From: Actinomadura livida
Lineage (GTDB): Bacteria; Actinomycetota; Actinomycetes; Streptosporangiales; Streptosporangiaceae
Reading direction: 5' to 3'
Assembly (NCBI RefSeq): GCF_014648675.1
Contig: NZ_BMRO01000008.1
Coordinates: 1 to 64,000, forward strand
DNA length: 64,000 bases
Part shown: positions 34,480-42,443 of the stretch, one piece after another
Position numbering within the stretch: position 1 is the stretch's first letter
Layout: each line of letters starts with the position of its first letter
The notes under the pieces: model-generated
Database searches by the model: none
What the model saw: the letters and a program-made list of their open reading frames with translations, nothing else
What the model was told of the DNA's origin: nothing
Translations under genes and position numbers: made by a program

Positions 34480-35028
34480 GTGACGCGGGTGTCCATCGTC
34501 ATACCGGTCATCGCCGCGGCTTCGACGGGGCTCGCCGGGGGCTTCCTGCTCCGGCCCGCCTTGGATCGAGTGCTGCGGCGCCGCCCCTCGCTCCGGTCGT
34601 TCCGCCGCGAGCTGACCGGCCCGCGCCCCGGCCTGGCCTTCTACGTCATCCCGCCCGGCCTGGGCGACACCGACGAGATCGTGGCCGAGCTGACCGCCGG
34701 ACGCCGCCCCCGCCTCTGCCTGATCGGCAGGCTGTGCGGCCCCCTGCCGTACGACGAGGGCGTCGTGCACGACAACGTGCTGCAGCGCGGAGCCCTGTGG
34801 GTCGCCCGCGGCCTCCTGATGTTCGACCCGCGCGGCGACGCGGAGATGAGCGTCCTGGAAGCGCCCTACGGCGTGGACGCACGAGAACCGATGCGCACCG
34901 AGGCGGGCAGGCAGGTCCTCACCCTCGACCTGGGCGACGGCGTCCTGGTCTTCGAACCCGCCCCCGACACCGACCTGGAACACGCCTGGAGCCGGATCCG
35001 CTCCGTCCTGGAGGAGACCACCCCCTGA
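34480..35028 (+). CDS. hypothetical protein with N-terminal membrane anchor
   Basis: 182 residues. An N-terminal hydrophobic helix (IVIPVIAAASTGLAGGFLL) is followed by a basic patch and a soluble domain (LAFYVIPPGLGDTDEIVAEL; QVLTLDLGDGVLVFEPA). No known family recognised. GTG 34480 or GTG 34489 could start; the RBS is weak. Divergent from the DAO-like gene across 78 nt. Function unknown. Confidence 0.55.
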   Translation: MTRVSIVIPVIAAASTGLAGGFLLRPALDRVLRRRPSLRSFRRELTGPRPGLAFYVIPPGLGDTDEIVAELTAGRRPRLCLIGRLCGPLPYDEGVVHDNVLQRGALWVARGLLMFDPRGDAEMSVLEAPYGVDAREPMRTEAGRQVLTLDLGDGVLVFEPAPDTDLEHAWSRIRSVLEETTP

Positions 35029-35151
35029 CCGGGCGCCCCGGCCGGCCGGGGAAGCCGATCTGAAGCCGGGATGAAGCCGGTCCGGGGTTCACTCTCATCC
35101 GCTGCCTTGCTCGCCGGGGTCGGGCAGGGTGACGAGTGAATGGAGAGTGGT

Positions 35152-35634
35152 ATGGCGCGAAATGCCTCCAGACCGGGTCTCAAGCGGGCGGCGATGATGC
35201 TCGCCGCTACGGGTGCCCTCGGGGCCTCGGTCATCGCCGCCGCGCCGGCGCAGGCCGCGCCGGTTCAGCAGGCGGCGGCGCCGCAGGCGTCGGTGCAGCA
35301 GGCCGCGGCGCAGCAGGCGGTGGGGAAGCGGGCGGCGGATCGGATCGTCTGGGTCTATGTGTGGGCCACCAATGTGAACGTTCGCAGGGGCAACACCGGG
35401 GCGTGCACCGACTATCCGTCCACGGGCAACTGCCCGATCATCATCCGGAAGGTCTCCAAGCAGGAGATCGGTGTGTACTGCCAGAAGCGGGGGCAGATGG
35501 TCTCCGACTCGGGGTACTCCAGCGAGTGGTGGTCGTACACCTACAACGGTGGTGACCAGCCCAGCGGCTTTGTGAGCAACGTCTACATCCGCGGGAAGGC
35601 CCACCTCGACGGGGTGCCCGACTGCGCGTGGTGA
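35152..35634 (+). CDS. secreted SH3-like domain protein
   Basis: 160 residues from ATG 35152 (GGAGAG 4 nt upstream). Sec signal (KRAAMMLAATGALGASVIA, cleavage after AQA). A Gln/Ala-rich linker (PVQQAAAPQASVQQAAAQQA) leads to a small domain with VWATNVNVRRGNTGACTDY and GFVSNVYIRG, resembling bacterial SH3/SH3b folds, and four cysteines that may form disulfides. Probably a wall-associated protein. The gene ends 4 nt from the convergent hydrolase pseudogene. Confidence 0.7.
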   Translation: MARNASRPGLKRAAMMLAATGALGASVIAAAPAQAAPVQQAAAPQASVQQAAAQQAVGKRAADRIVWVYVWATNVNVRRGNTGACTDYPSTGNCPIIIRKVSKQEIGVYCQKRGQMVSDSGYSSEWWSYTYNGGDQPSGFVSNVYIRGKAHLDGVPDCAW

Positions 35635-35638
35635 GCGG

Positions 35639-36450
35639 TCAGGACTGGGCTTCCAGGGTGAAGGCCAGGAGGGCGGCGGCGAAGTCGCCGGGGGCCCGCA
35701 GGTGCGGCTGGCCGGGGAGGCCGGGGAGGACGACCAGGCGCGCGTCGCGGGCCAGGTCGAGGGCGAGGGCGTCCTTGGGGGCGAGCCTGTCGAACTCGGC
35801 GTTGAGGAGGAGGACGGGGACGTCCGCCGCCGCGAGGGCGTCCGAGGGGTCGAAGCGGAACGCCGCCTGGTAGCCCCACTCGTAGCGGTCCGCCACGCGC
35901 ATCAGTTCGACCACGGCGAGGTGGAGGAGGTCGCGGGGGACGTCCGGGCCCCAGCTCCGCAGGTAGCGTTCGACGGCCCAGCCGAACTGGGAGCCCTTGC
36001 CGTCGAGGGGGGCTTCGGGCGTCCATCCCGAGAGGAAGCCGGCCCGCTCTTCCGGGGTGAACAGCGGGACGCCGCTCAGGGCCAGGCCGCGGGGGGGGGG
36101 GGCAGGTGCGCGGCGGCCGCGAGGGCGAGGGACGCTCCGCTGTGCACGCCGGCGAGGACGGGCCTCTCCATCCCGATCCCGGCCGCCGCCTGCGCCAGCA
36201 CCCGGCCGTAGTCGGGGATCTCGCAGCCCGGTCCGGGGGGCGGGTCGGACGCGCCGTAGCCGGGGGTGTCGAAGGCGACGGCGCGGGTGCGGCGGCCGAG
36301 TAGGGGCAGGACGTCCTCGTAGACGCGGGACGACAGCGGGGATTCGTGGAACAGGGCGATCCAGGGGCCGGAGTCGCCGGTGGCGCGGTAGTGGACCTGA
36401 CCCCATTCGGTGTCGACGTAGCCGCCCCTGGTCATCGGTGAATGGGTCAT
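35639..36450 (-). pseudogene. alpha/beta hydrolase interrupted at a 12-base poly-C(G) tract
   Basis: Last gene of the RCCR/PaO-like operon; its ATG overlaps the upstream stop as TGATG. The N-terminal half reads VHYRATGDSGPWIALFHESPLSS and the nucleophile elbow GVHSGAS, ending in poly-Pro at a run of 12 G (36091-36102 on the plus strand). The rest continues in another frame: RGLALSGVPLF, FDRLAP (acid) and GLPGQPHLRAPGDF (His). Ten or thirteen C would restore one reading frame of about 270 codons. Either slippage makes an on/off switch or it is a sequencing artefact. If intact, it is a carboxylester or C-C hydrolase. Confidence 0.75.
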
Positions 36451-37193
36451 CAGTGCTCGCGGAGCAGGGAGCCCGCGCCGTACACGCGGTCCTCGATGCC
36501 GTTGTCGCGGAGGGCCATCCACCACGTCGCGGCATTGATGGCGATGACGGGGAGGCCGAGCCAGCGTTCGGCCTCGTCGGCCGTGGCGACCATCGACAGG
36601 TTGGTGCCGCACTGGACCAGCGCGTCGACCTCGCCGGTGGCCAGCTCGCGCAGCGCGGCGCGCAGCTCGGCGTCGGTGACGTGCGCGATCGACACGGCGG
36701 TCGGGCACTTCAGCCCGATGATGCGGTCGACCTCGAAGCCGAGCTCGGTGAAGAACCGCCGGACGTTGGCGTCGCCGACCGGCTGGTACGGGGTGACGAC
36801 GCCGATCCGCCGCGCCCCGTAGATCTGCAGCGCCCGCTCGCACGCCTCGGCGCCGGTCGCGACCCGCAGGCCCGTGATGTCGTGGATCTGCTTGACGAAC
36901 TGCTTGTTGCCCTCGATCCCGCCCCAGAACGTCTCGGCGGACATGCCCATCACCATGTAGTCGGGCTCGCAGGTCAGGACCCGCTCGCAGGCCGCGCCGA
37001 TCTCGTCGCGGATCTGCGCGAGGAGCCGCTCCATGCCCTCGTCCCCGGCCATGTCCTGGTCGCGGATGTGGATGCGGGAGAAGTGGGACGTCACGCCGGG
37101 GACGCCCATCCGGTGGAAGTCGGGTTCGACGATGGTGTTGGTGGACGGCGCGATCACCCCGAACTTGCGCCGCCAGCCGAGTGCGTCCGTCAC
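36450..37193 (-). CDS. arylmalonate decarboxylase/maleate isomerase-like protein
   Basis: 247 residues from GTG 37193 (AAAGGG upstream; GTGA overlap with the preceding stop). Asp/Glu racemase-superfamily fold. It starts GWRRKFGVIAPSTNTIVEPDF, as in maleate isomerases. The first catalytic Cys position is occupied by MGMSAETFW, while the second Cys is kept (LVQCGTNLSM). A single C-terminal Cys is the arrangement of arylmalonate decarboxylase rather than of two-Cys isomerases. The C-terminal patterns ERWLGLPVIAINAATWW agree. Inferred role: decarboxylation or isomerisation of a dicarboxylic intermediate in this operon. Confidence 0.72.
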   Translation of the reverse strand: MTDALGWRRKFGVIAPSTNTIVEPDFHRMGVPGVTSHFSRIHIRDQDMAGDEGMERLLAQIRDEIGAACERVLTCEPDYMVMGMSAETFWGGIEGNKQFVKQIHDITGLRVATGAEACERALQIYGARRIGVVTPYQPVGDANVRRFFTELGFEVDRIIGLKCPTAVSIAHVTDAELRAALRELATGEVDALVQCGTNLSMVATADEAERWLGLPVIAINAATWWMALRDNGIEDRVYGAGSLLREH

Positions 37194-37834
37194 GCCGCCG
37201 CCCTTTCCTCGGTCCGTTCCGTTGGGGTACGTGTCGTTCTGGTGAGGTGCCAGGCGGCGAACGCGAAGGCCGCCTGGGCGAGGGTGTTGCAGGACTGCTC
37301 CACCCATTGGAGGGGGATGGACTGCTCGGCGCGCGCCGCCAGGGGGCCGAGCAGGTACTGCCCCGCCAGCCAGAGGCCGAAGAGCGTCGCCGCGATCGGG
37401 TCGCCCGCCCGCGCGGCGGTCCGCGCCAGCAGGACGGCGGCGACCGTCACCGCGACGATCGTCCACAGCAGTGCGGGCCAGGTGTCGCGCAGGACGGCCG
37501 ACAGGGCCAGCGCAGCGAGCAGCGGGACCGCGAGCACGGGAACCGCGAGCACGGCCGGATGCGGCGGGCGGCGCGACTCGCGGGCCAGCGCGTACGCGAA
37601 CGCCGTGAAGCCGATCGCCAGCAGCGGGAACAGGGCGCCGCGCAGCCAGGGCAGGTCCGGGCCGCCGAGCGCGACGATCAGCTTCCAGGCGGCCTTGCCG
37701 AACCCGCCCGCCACGACCAGCGCGGCCGCCGCGGGCACCAGCGGGTGCCGGTGCCGCAGCATCGCCATGCCCAGCGCGGTCAAGGCCACCGGCACGAAGT
37801 CCTCGGCGGCGAGCGCGACCGGGTAGTCGGTCAT
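37190..37834 (-). CDS. polytopic membrane protein of unknown function
   Basis: 214 residues with about seven hydrophobic helices (FVPVALTALGMAML, PAAAALVVAGGFGKAAWKLIVAL, LFPLLAIGFTAFAYAL, VLAVPVLAVPLLAALALSAVL, LLWTIVAVTVAAVLLA, ATLFGLWLAGQYLLG, TLAQAAFAFAAWHL). No transporter motif recognised. It overlaps both neighbours by 4 nt, so it is certainly part of the operon. It could move the pathway substrate or product, but that is only context. Confidence 0.7.
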   Translation of the reverse strand: MTDYPVALAAEDFVPVALTALGMAMLRHRHPLVPAAAALVVAGGFGKAAWKLIVALGGPDLPWLRGALFPLLAIGFTAFAYALARESRRPPHPAVLAVPVLAVPLLAALALSAVLRDTWPALLWTIVAVTVAAVLLARTAARAGDPIAATLFGLWLAGQYLLGPLAARAEQSIPLQWVEQSCNTLAQAAFAFAAWHLTRTTRTPTERTEERAAA

Positions 37835-38613
37835 GCGTCCTCGCCGAACAGGTCGCGCCTGCGGAACCGGGCCAGCATGAACCGGCCCATGATCTTGGGC
37901 GTGGTGAGCCAGGCGACCGTCCCGCCGTTCTTGGTCCCGGCGAGGATCCTGTCGGCCAGCCAGGGCGTCACCGTCTCCACCCGGTCGGCGAGGATGTTGA
38001 AGATCTTCTTCGCCTTGGCCAGCTCGTCGGGGGAGTAGTCGCGGAGCAGCAGGTCGGTGACGACCATGCCGGGGGACAGGTGCGCCACCTTCACTGGGCT
38101 GTCCTTGACCTCCTTGGCGAGGCCGGTGGTGAGGTAGTCGGTGCCGCGCTTGGTCGCGCCGTACGCGATGAGGCCGGGGACGGTCCGGCCGTCGCTGCCG
38201 AGCCCCGCCATGTTCCACACGGTGCCGCCGCCCTGGGCGGTCATGCCCCGCACCGCGACGGCGCTGCCGTGCATCACGCCGAGCAGGTTGGCCGACACCA
38301 CGGTCTCGAGCTGGTCGGGCGGCAGCTCGGTGAGGGGGCGGCGGGAGGTGGACACCCCGGCGTTGTTGATCCAGTGGTCGATGTGCCCGAACGCCTCGGC
38401 CGCCGCGTCCCAGAGGGCCTGCACCTGGTCCCGGTCGGCCATGTCGCAGACCACGCCGACCGCGCCGTCGCCGAGTTCGGCGAGCGCCTTGCCGACCGAC
38501 TCCTGCGACCGGCCGCAGATCGCGACGCGGACGTCGCGGGCCAGGAACTCCGCGGCGAGGCCGAGCCCGATGCCGCGGGTCCCGCCGGTGATGACGACCG
38601 CCCGGCCCGTCAT
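37831..38613 (-). CDS. SDR family oxidoreductase
   Basis: 260 residues. The cofactor motif is VVITGGTRGIGLGLAAE, followed by NNAG, WNMAGLGSDG as the Ser region and Y-G-A-T-K as the catalytic pair. The C-terminal extension (KKIFNILADRVETVTPWLADRIL; KIMGRFMLARFRRRD) is longer than in FabG-like SDRs. In plants, a comparable SDR (chlorophyll b reductase) acts in chlorophyll breakdown, but nothing here proves that specificity. Coupled to both neighbours by ATGA overlaps. Confidence 0.82.
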   Translation of the reverse strand: MTGRAVVITGGTRGIGLGLAAEFLARDVRVAICGRSQESVGKALAELGDGAVGVVCDMADRDQVQALWDAAAEAFGHIDHWINNAGVSTSRRPLTELPPDQLETVVSANLLGVMHGSAVAVRGMTAQGGGTVWNMAGLGSDGRTVPGLIAYGATKRGTDYLTTGLAKEVKDSPVKVAHLSPGMVVTDLLLRDYSPDELAKAKKIFNILADRVETVTPWLADRILAGTKNGGTVAWLTTPKIMGRFMLARFRRRDLFGEDA

Positions 38614-39563
38614 ACCCCGGCCTCCCAGGCCAGGACGCCGTGCAGCACGGCGTGCAGGACGTTGCCCCTGAACAGCTCGTACACGACGGTGAGGGTCTCG
38701 CCGGCGGTCATCCCGGGGGTGGCGTCGACCATGAACTCGCGTCCCTTGACCTTCCACACGTCGTCGGAGAAGTGCAGGACGGGGTAGTTGGCCCGGCCGA
38801 ACGCCTGCGCGTTGCCCCAGGCGTCCGGGCCCTCGTAGAAGGAGCGGGTCCCGTCCCGGCGGGCCTCGACGGTGTAGTCCCGGTCGAGGGCGCCGGTCCA
38901 GGTGACGTGGTGGCGGGTCCGCAGCAGGTCGAGGGGCTCCAGCCGGATCGACACCGTGACCTCGCCGGCGGGTTTCTGGTCGGCGCCCCACAGCTCGCAC
39001 GTCCCGCTGTACGCGCCGCGCTCCTTGGTCGGCAGGATGAACGGGATCGGGCCGTGCCGGGTCTCGTCGGCGAGGAACCGTTCGATCGCGTCCCTGGTCG
39101 CGGGGTTGGCGTCGTAGTCGGTGCTGCGCTTGTAGACGCCGTTGAAGCAGCCCACGACCGCCCAGCCCTGATACAGGGTGGACGAGTACACCTGCGTCTG
39201 GCCGTCGGGCAGGACGTGGTTCCAGGTGTTGAGGTCCACCTGCCAGCCAGGCCCGTAGTAGTGCGCGTCGACGAACCCGCCGTAGGGCTGCCCGGTCCCG
39301 TGGAAGTCGGGGCCGGTGTAGATGCGGTCGCCGTCGGAGTCGACCACGCCGAACGCGAACGGGGCGCCGAGCCGGAACCGTCCCGCGAGGGGACCGCCGC
39401 CTTCGAGCCCGCCGTCCATGTAGTACGTGGTGACGCCGTCCTCGAAGACCGAGGAGCGGCGGATGTCCTCGTAGCCCTGCCAGGTGCCTGCGGCGTCGAA
39501 CAGGGACGGGCGGCCGTGCCACTCGCCCTCGATGCGGCGCTGCCACTCGCTCGGCTCAGCCAT
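38610..39563 (-). CDS. conserved hypothetical protein, possibly lipocalin/calycin-like
   Basis: 317 residues from ATG 39563 (overlapping the upstream stop by 8 nt; GTG 39578 is an alternative with its own GCGAGGTG). The sequence is beta-rich with repeated aromatic/glycine turns: EWHGRPSLFDAAGTWQGYEDI, TTYYMDGGLEG, VDAHYYGPGWQVDLNTW and VYSSTLYQGWAVVGCFNGVY. These suggest a large beta-barrel of the calycin type. No signal peptide. Calycins bind hydrophobic ligands, including bilins in the CpeS/T group, but the resemblance is only at pattern level. Substrate-binding or enzymatic role within the operon is inferred. Confidence 0.6.
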   Translation of the reverse strand: MAEPSEWQRRIEGEWHGRPSLFDAAGTWQGYEDIRRSSVFEDGVTTYYMDGGLEGGGPLAGRFRLGAPFAFGVVDSDGDRIYTGPDFHGTGQPYGGFVDAHYYGPGWQVDLNTWNHVLPDGQTQVYSSTLYQGWAVVGCFNGVYKRSTDYDANPATRDAIERFLADETRHGPIPFILPTKERGAYSGTCELWGADQKPAGEVTVSIRLEPLDLLRTRHHVTWTGALDRDYTVEARRDGTRSFYEGPDAWGNAQAFGRANYPVLHFSDDVWKVKGREFMVDATPGMTAGETLTVVYELFRGNVLHAVLHGVLAWEAGV

Positions 39564-40302
39564 CGGCGGAGCCTTCACCTCGCAGGTCGTTGGAGAGCAG
39601 TTCGGTCCGCAACTCCTCGGCCTGTCGGTCGCCGAGCAGCCGGGCCACGTTCGCCCACACCGGGTCCACCTCCGGGCTGAACAGCGCGGCGCGGTTGCGG
39701 GCGTCGCGTGCGGCGAGGTCGGTTCCGGTGAGCGTGCCGAGGACGTCGTCGGGGACGCCTTTCACCAGCAGGTCGCGCCAGTGCTCGAAGTAGCGGTCGA
39801 GGTAGGCGCCGATCTGCGCGAAGTGCTCGTCGTCGGCCCTGTTGACGAGCATCCAGGGCGACATCATGGCGTGCTGCCGGGGGCCGATCGCCGCCGTGGA
39901 CGGCCCGAACCGCTCCTTGACCTCCTCGTACACCGGTGTCAGCGGCTGGAACACCGCGTTGACGTACGCCAGGTGCGCGCCGAGGTCGACCCGCGGGACG
40001 AGGTCGATGTGGTAGGCGAGCTGCCCGCCCGCCAGCACCGAGTCGAGCGTGAAGTGCGGGACGGCCGAGTCCGCGGCGGTGAACGCGAAGATCATGTGGC
40101 TGTCCATGCCGATCTGCGGGACGGTCAGCCCGATGCAGACGACCTTGGCGATCCGCTCGCCGCGCAGGACGTGCAGCGTGCCGACCGGGTCCGGGGACAT
40201 GGGGCTCATGAGCGCCTTCTCGCGGACCGTCTCCAGCGGCTCGACGCCGGCCAGGGCCGCCAGCGTCCGGTCGTTCAGCGCCTTGGGCGCGGACACGCTC
40301 AC
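39556..40302 (-). CDS. red chlorophyll catabolite reductase (RCCR)-family protein, copy 2
   Basis: 248 residues from GTG 40302, overlapping the Rieske gene stop (GTGA). Compared from memory with Arabidopsis RCCR (ACD2), the order of motifs agrees: VPHFTLDSV before LAYHIDLVPRVDL (plant: PNFVVELI and LILDLPHRKDL), then AYVNAVFQPL, MMSPWMLV, AYLDRYFEHW and AARDARNRAALFSPEVDP (plant: ERRDKSFRRKSI). RCCR belongs to the ferredoxin-dependent bilin reductase superfamily and reduces a linear tetrapyrrole. A ferredoxin gene is not adjacent. Family membership is likely; substrate is unknown. Confidence 0.65.
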   Translation of the reverse strand: MSVSAPKALNDRTLAALAGVEPLETVREKALMSPMSPDPVGTLHVLRGERIAKVVCIGLTVPQIGMDSHMIFAFTAADSAVPHFTLDSVLAGGQLAYHIDLVPRVDLGAHLAYVNAVFQPLTPVYEEVKERFGPSTAAIGPRQHAMMSPWMLVNRADDEHFAQIGAYLDRYFEHWRDLLVKGVPDDVLGTLTGTDLAARDARNRAALFSPEVDPVWANVARLLGDRQAEELRTELLSNDLRGEGSADG

Positions 40303-41462
40303 TCGCTCTCTCCTTCGGTGACGGTCCTGTCGAGGGGCACCGGGTCGCCGCCCTGTCGTCCGGCACCGCGGGGGCGGTGCTGCCAGGCGCGGGCCAGTTC
40401 CGGGTTCTCCCGGCGGGCCGGGGACGGGATCACGGTGGCGCTGCCGCGCTTGCCGTTGACCGGCAGCTCCTCGTGCTCGCCGAGCCACCAGCCGTCGGCC
40501 ATCAGCTTCTGGCGGCGCCGCCGGTAGGCGACCTGGAGGGCGTCGGAGCGCAGGTGCAGCTCGCCCGGCAGGTCGTAGGGCAGCAGCTCCGGACGCTGGG
40601 TCTCCACGACCACCTTGTCCTGCAGCAGGATGCTGCGGATCCGCTTGCGGGCGTCGCTGTCGGCCCACTTGCCGGTGAAGAAGTTCCGGTAGCCGACGAT
40701 CTTGACGAGGGTGCGGTTCCGGTCGAGCGGCACGTTGTGGTCGTAGAGGATCATGTCCCCGAACGGCAGCCGGACGTGCAGCTTCACGATGTTCGGCAGG
40801 TACCAGCCGTTGGTGACGACGACCTCCTCCGGCCGCCCCTTGTACAGCCGCTTCCACAGGCCGCCCGCCGGCGGCGGGCTGAGCCGGATGTCGGCGGTCG
40901 CCGACCACTCGTCCTCGGTGACGTCGTAGTCGGGGATCTCCGGCTTGTCCGGGTTGCCGAACCGGGTGCCGTGCACGAACGGCGTGTGCGCGGCGTCCAC
41001 GACGTTCTCGAACGTCCGCTCGTAGTTCGCCTCGATGACCATCTCGACGTACACGGTGCGGAACGCGGGGTCGTCGTGCTCGGGGAAGTGCGGGAGCGGC
41101 GGGCGCTCGTCCTCGGGCAGGTCGCCGAGGAACGCCCAGATCATCCCGTACTGCTCCCGGACCGGGTAGGAGTCGACGCGGGCCCGCTTCGGGATGCCGC
41201 GTCCCTCCGGGTTGGCGGGGATCCTGCTGCACGCGCCGTCCGGCTCGTACTGCCACCCGTGGTACGGGCATGCGATCTTGTCGTCGACGAGGGTGCCGCC
41301 GGACAGCGCGGCGCCGCGGTGCGCGCACAGGTCGGACAGGCAGACCACGCCGCCGTCGCGTTTGCGGTAGAGGACGAAGTCCTGGCCGAGGCAGGTCACC
41401 CGCTTCGGGGCCCGGGTGACCGCGTGCGCGAACTCGACCGCGTACCAGAAGTTCTTGAGCAT
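40299..41462 (-). CDS. Rieske non-heme iron oxygenase, PaO/oxygenase-alpha-like
   Basis: 387 residues. Rieske cluster: C46-A-H48 and C65-P-Y-H68 (CAHRG to CPYHGW). The mononuclear iron site is D156, H159, H164 in FENVVDAAHTPFVHG. Single-component oxygenase layout with a long C-terminal part; no hydrophobic C-terminal anchor or CxxC is evident, unlike plant pheophorbide a oxygenase (PaO). It would take electrons from a reductase or ferredoxin encoded elsewhere. Its position between two RCCR-like genes mirrors the PaO-RCCR sequence of chlorophyll breakdown, which is why I favour ring-opening oxygenation. Ordinary aromatic O-demethylation or hydroxylation is the alternative. Confidence 0.8.
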   Translation of the reverse strand: MLKNFWYAVEFAHAVTRAPKRVTCLGQDFVLYRKRDGGVVCLSDLCAHRGAALSGGTLVDDKIACPYHGWQYEPDGACSRIPANPEGRGIPKRARVDSYPVREQYGMIWAFLGDLPEDERPPLPHFPEHDDPAFRTVYVEMVIEANYERTFENVVDAAHTPFVHGTRFGNPDKPEIPDYDVTEDEWSATADIRLSPPPAGGLWKRLYKGRPEEVVVTNGWYLPNIVKLHVRLPFGDMILYDHNVPLDRNRTLVKIVGYRNFFTGKWADSDARKRIRSILLQDKVVVETQRPELLPYDLPGELHLRSDALQVAYRRRRQKLMADGWWLGEHEELPVNGKRGSATVIPSPARRENPELARAWQHRPRGAGRQGGDPVPLDRTVTEGESE

Positions 41463-41474
41463 GAAGGGCTCTCC

Positions 41475-42443
41475 CTATCGTCGCCGCAGGTCGATGAGCG
41501 CCGGGTCGGCGGACGGTGCGGCGTCCTCCCCGCGCACGTGGGCGCGCAGGAAGGCGGCCACGAGGTCCGTGAAGGCGCGGCGTGCCTCGGCGGGGTCGGT
41601 CTCGGGCGGCAGGTCGAGGAACGCGCGGGCCGCGGTCGGGTCGACCGGGTCCGCGACGGCGAAGTGGTTGGCGCCCCGCACGACCGCGAGCAGGTCGCGC
41701 GGATCGTGCAGCGCCTCGGTGAAGGTGCGGGTGACGGGGTCGGACGGCGCGTCCTGCCCGTACCGGTCGGAGCTGCCCGTGATGACGCCGTCGCGCGTGC
41801 CGACGCCGAGCAGCACGGGGCAGTCGACCTGCGCGGGCAGCACGGTCCCGGGCGGCCAGCCGAGCATGGTGGCGACCATGGTGTGCGTCCCGTAGGCGAA
41901 GCAGGCCCGGACGCCGGGGACGAACCGGGCGGACTGCAGCACCACGGTGCCGCCCGCCGAATGCCCGCCGAGCGCGATCCGGGTGCGGTCGAGCGATCCC
42001 TTGAGCAGGTCGATGCCGTCCAGCGCGTCCAGGACGGCGGGCAGCGCGGGGCAGGTCGGCCGCGTGCCGTAGCCGTCGGGTCTGGCCGCGTCCAGGTCGA
42101 CGCCCGGGGTGAGGCCGTACCGGCCGCCGAACAGCTCGGCCACCCGGTCGAACGTCACGACGACGAATCCGGCGGCGGCGATGCCGGTCGCCAGCGGCCG
42201 GTAGACGGCCTGCTCCACGTTCACCCCGGAGCAGAACACGACCACCGGGTAGGGGGCGCCCCGCGGGTCGACCGGGATCTCTCCCGACAGCCGCTCGGCG
42301 GCGGTGCCCTCCGCGCGGGCCGGGTAGTACACCTTGAGGTGCGCGGTGCCGAACGGCGCGGGGCCGCCGGTGTCCGCCGACCACCACAGCGACCGGACGC
42401 CCGTAGCCGCGAGCGTCTCGGTGGTGCGGGTCTCGGTGGTCAT
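41475..42443 (-). CDS. alpha/beta hydrolase, chlorophyllase/dienelactone-hydrolase-like
   Basis: 322 residues, no signal peptide. Strand and oxyanion region PYPVVVFCSGVNVEQAVYRPLATGIAAAGFVVVTFD, nucleophile Ser162 in GGHSAGGT, acid likely in GVGTRDG, His in GANHFAVADP. The arrangement resembles plant chlorophyllases (GHSRGG) and PAF-acetylhydrolase-like enzymes. It should cleave an ester of a bulky substrate in the cytosol. Its ATG overlaps the RCCR-like stop (ATGA) and it precedes the Rieske gene by 12 nt. Confidence 0.75.
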   Translation of the reverse strand: MTTETRTTETLAATGVRSLWWSADTGGPAPFGTAHLKVYYPARAEGTAAERLSGEIPVDPRGAPYPVVVFCSGVNVEQAVYRPLATGIAAAGFVVVTFDRVAELFGGRYGLTPGVDLDAARPDGYGTRPTCPALPAVLDALDGIDLLKGSLDRTRIALGGHSAGGTVVLQSARFVPGVRACFAYGTHTMVATMLGWPPGTVLPAQVDCPVLLGVGTRDGVITGSSDRYGQDAPSDPVTRTFTEALHDPRDLLAVVRGANHFAVADPVDPTAARAFLDLPPETDPAEARRAFTDLVAAFLRAHVRGEDAAPSADPALIDLRRR

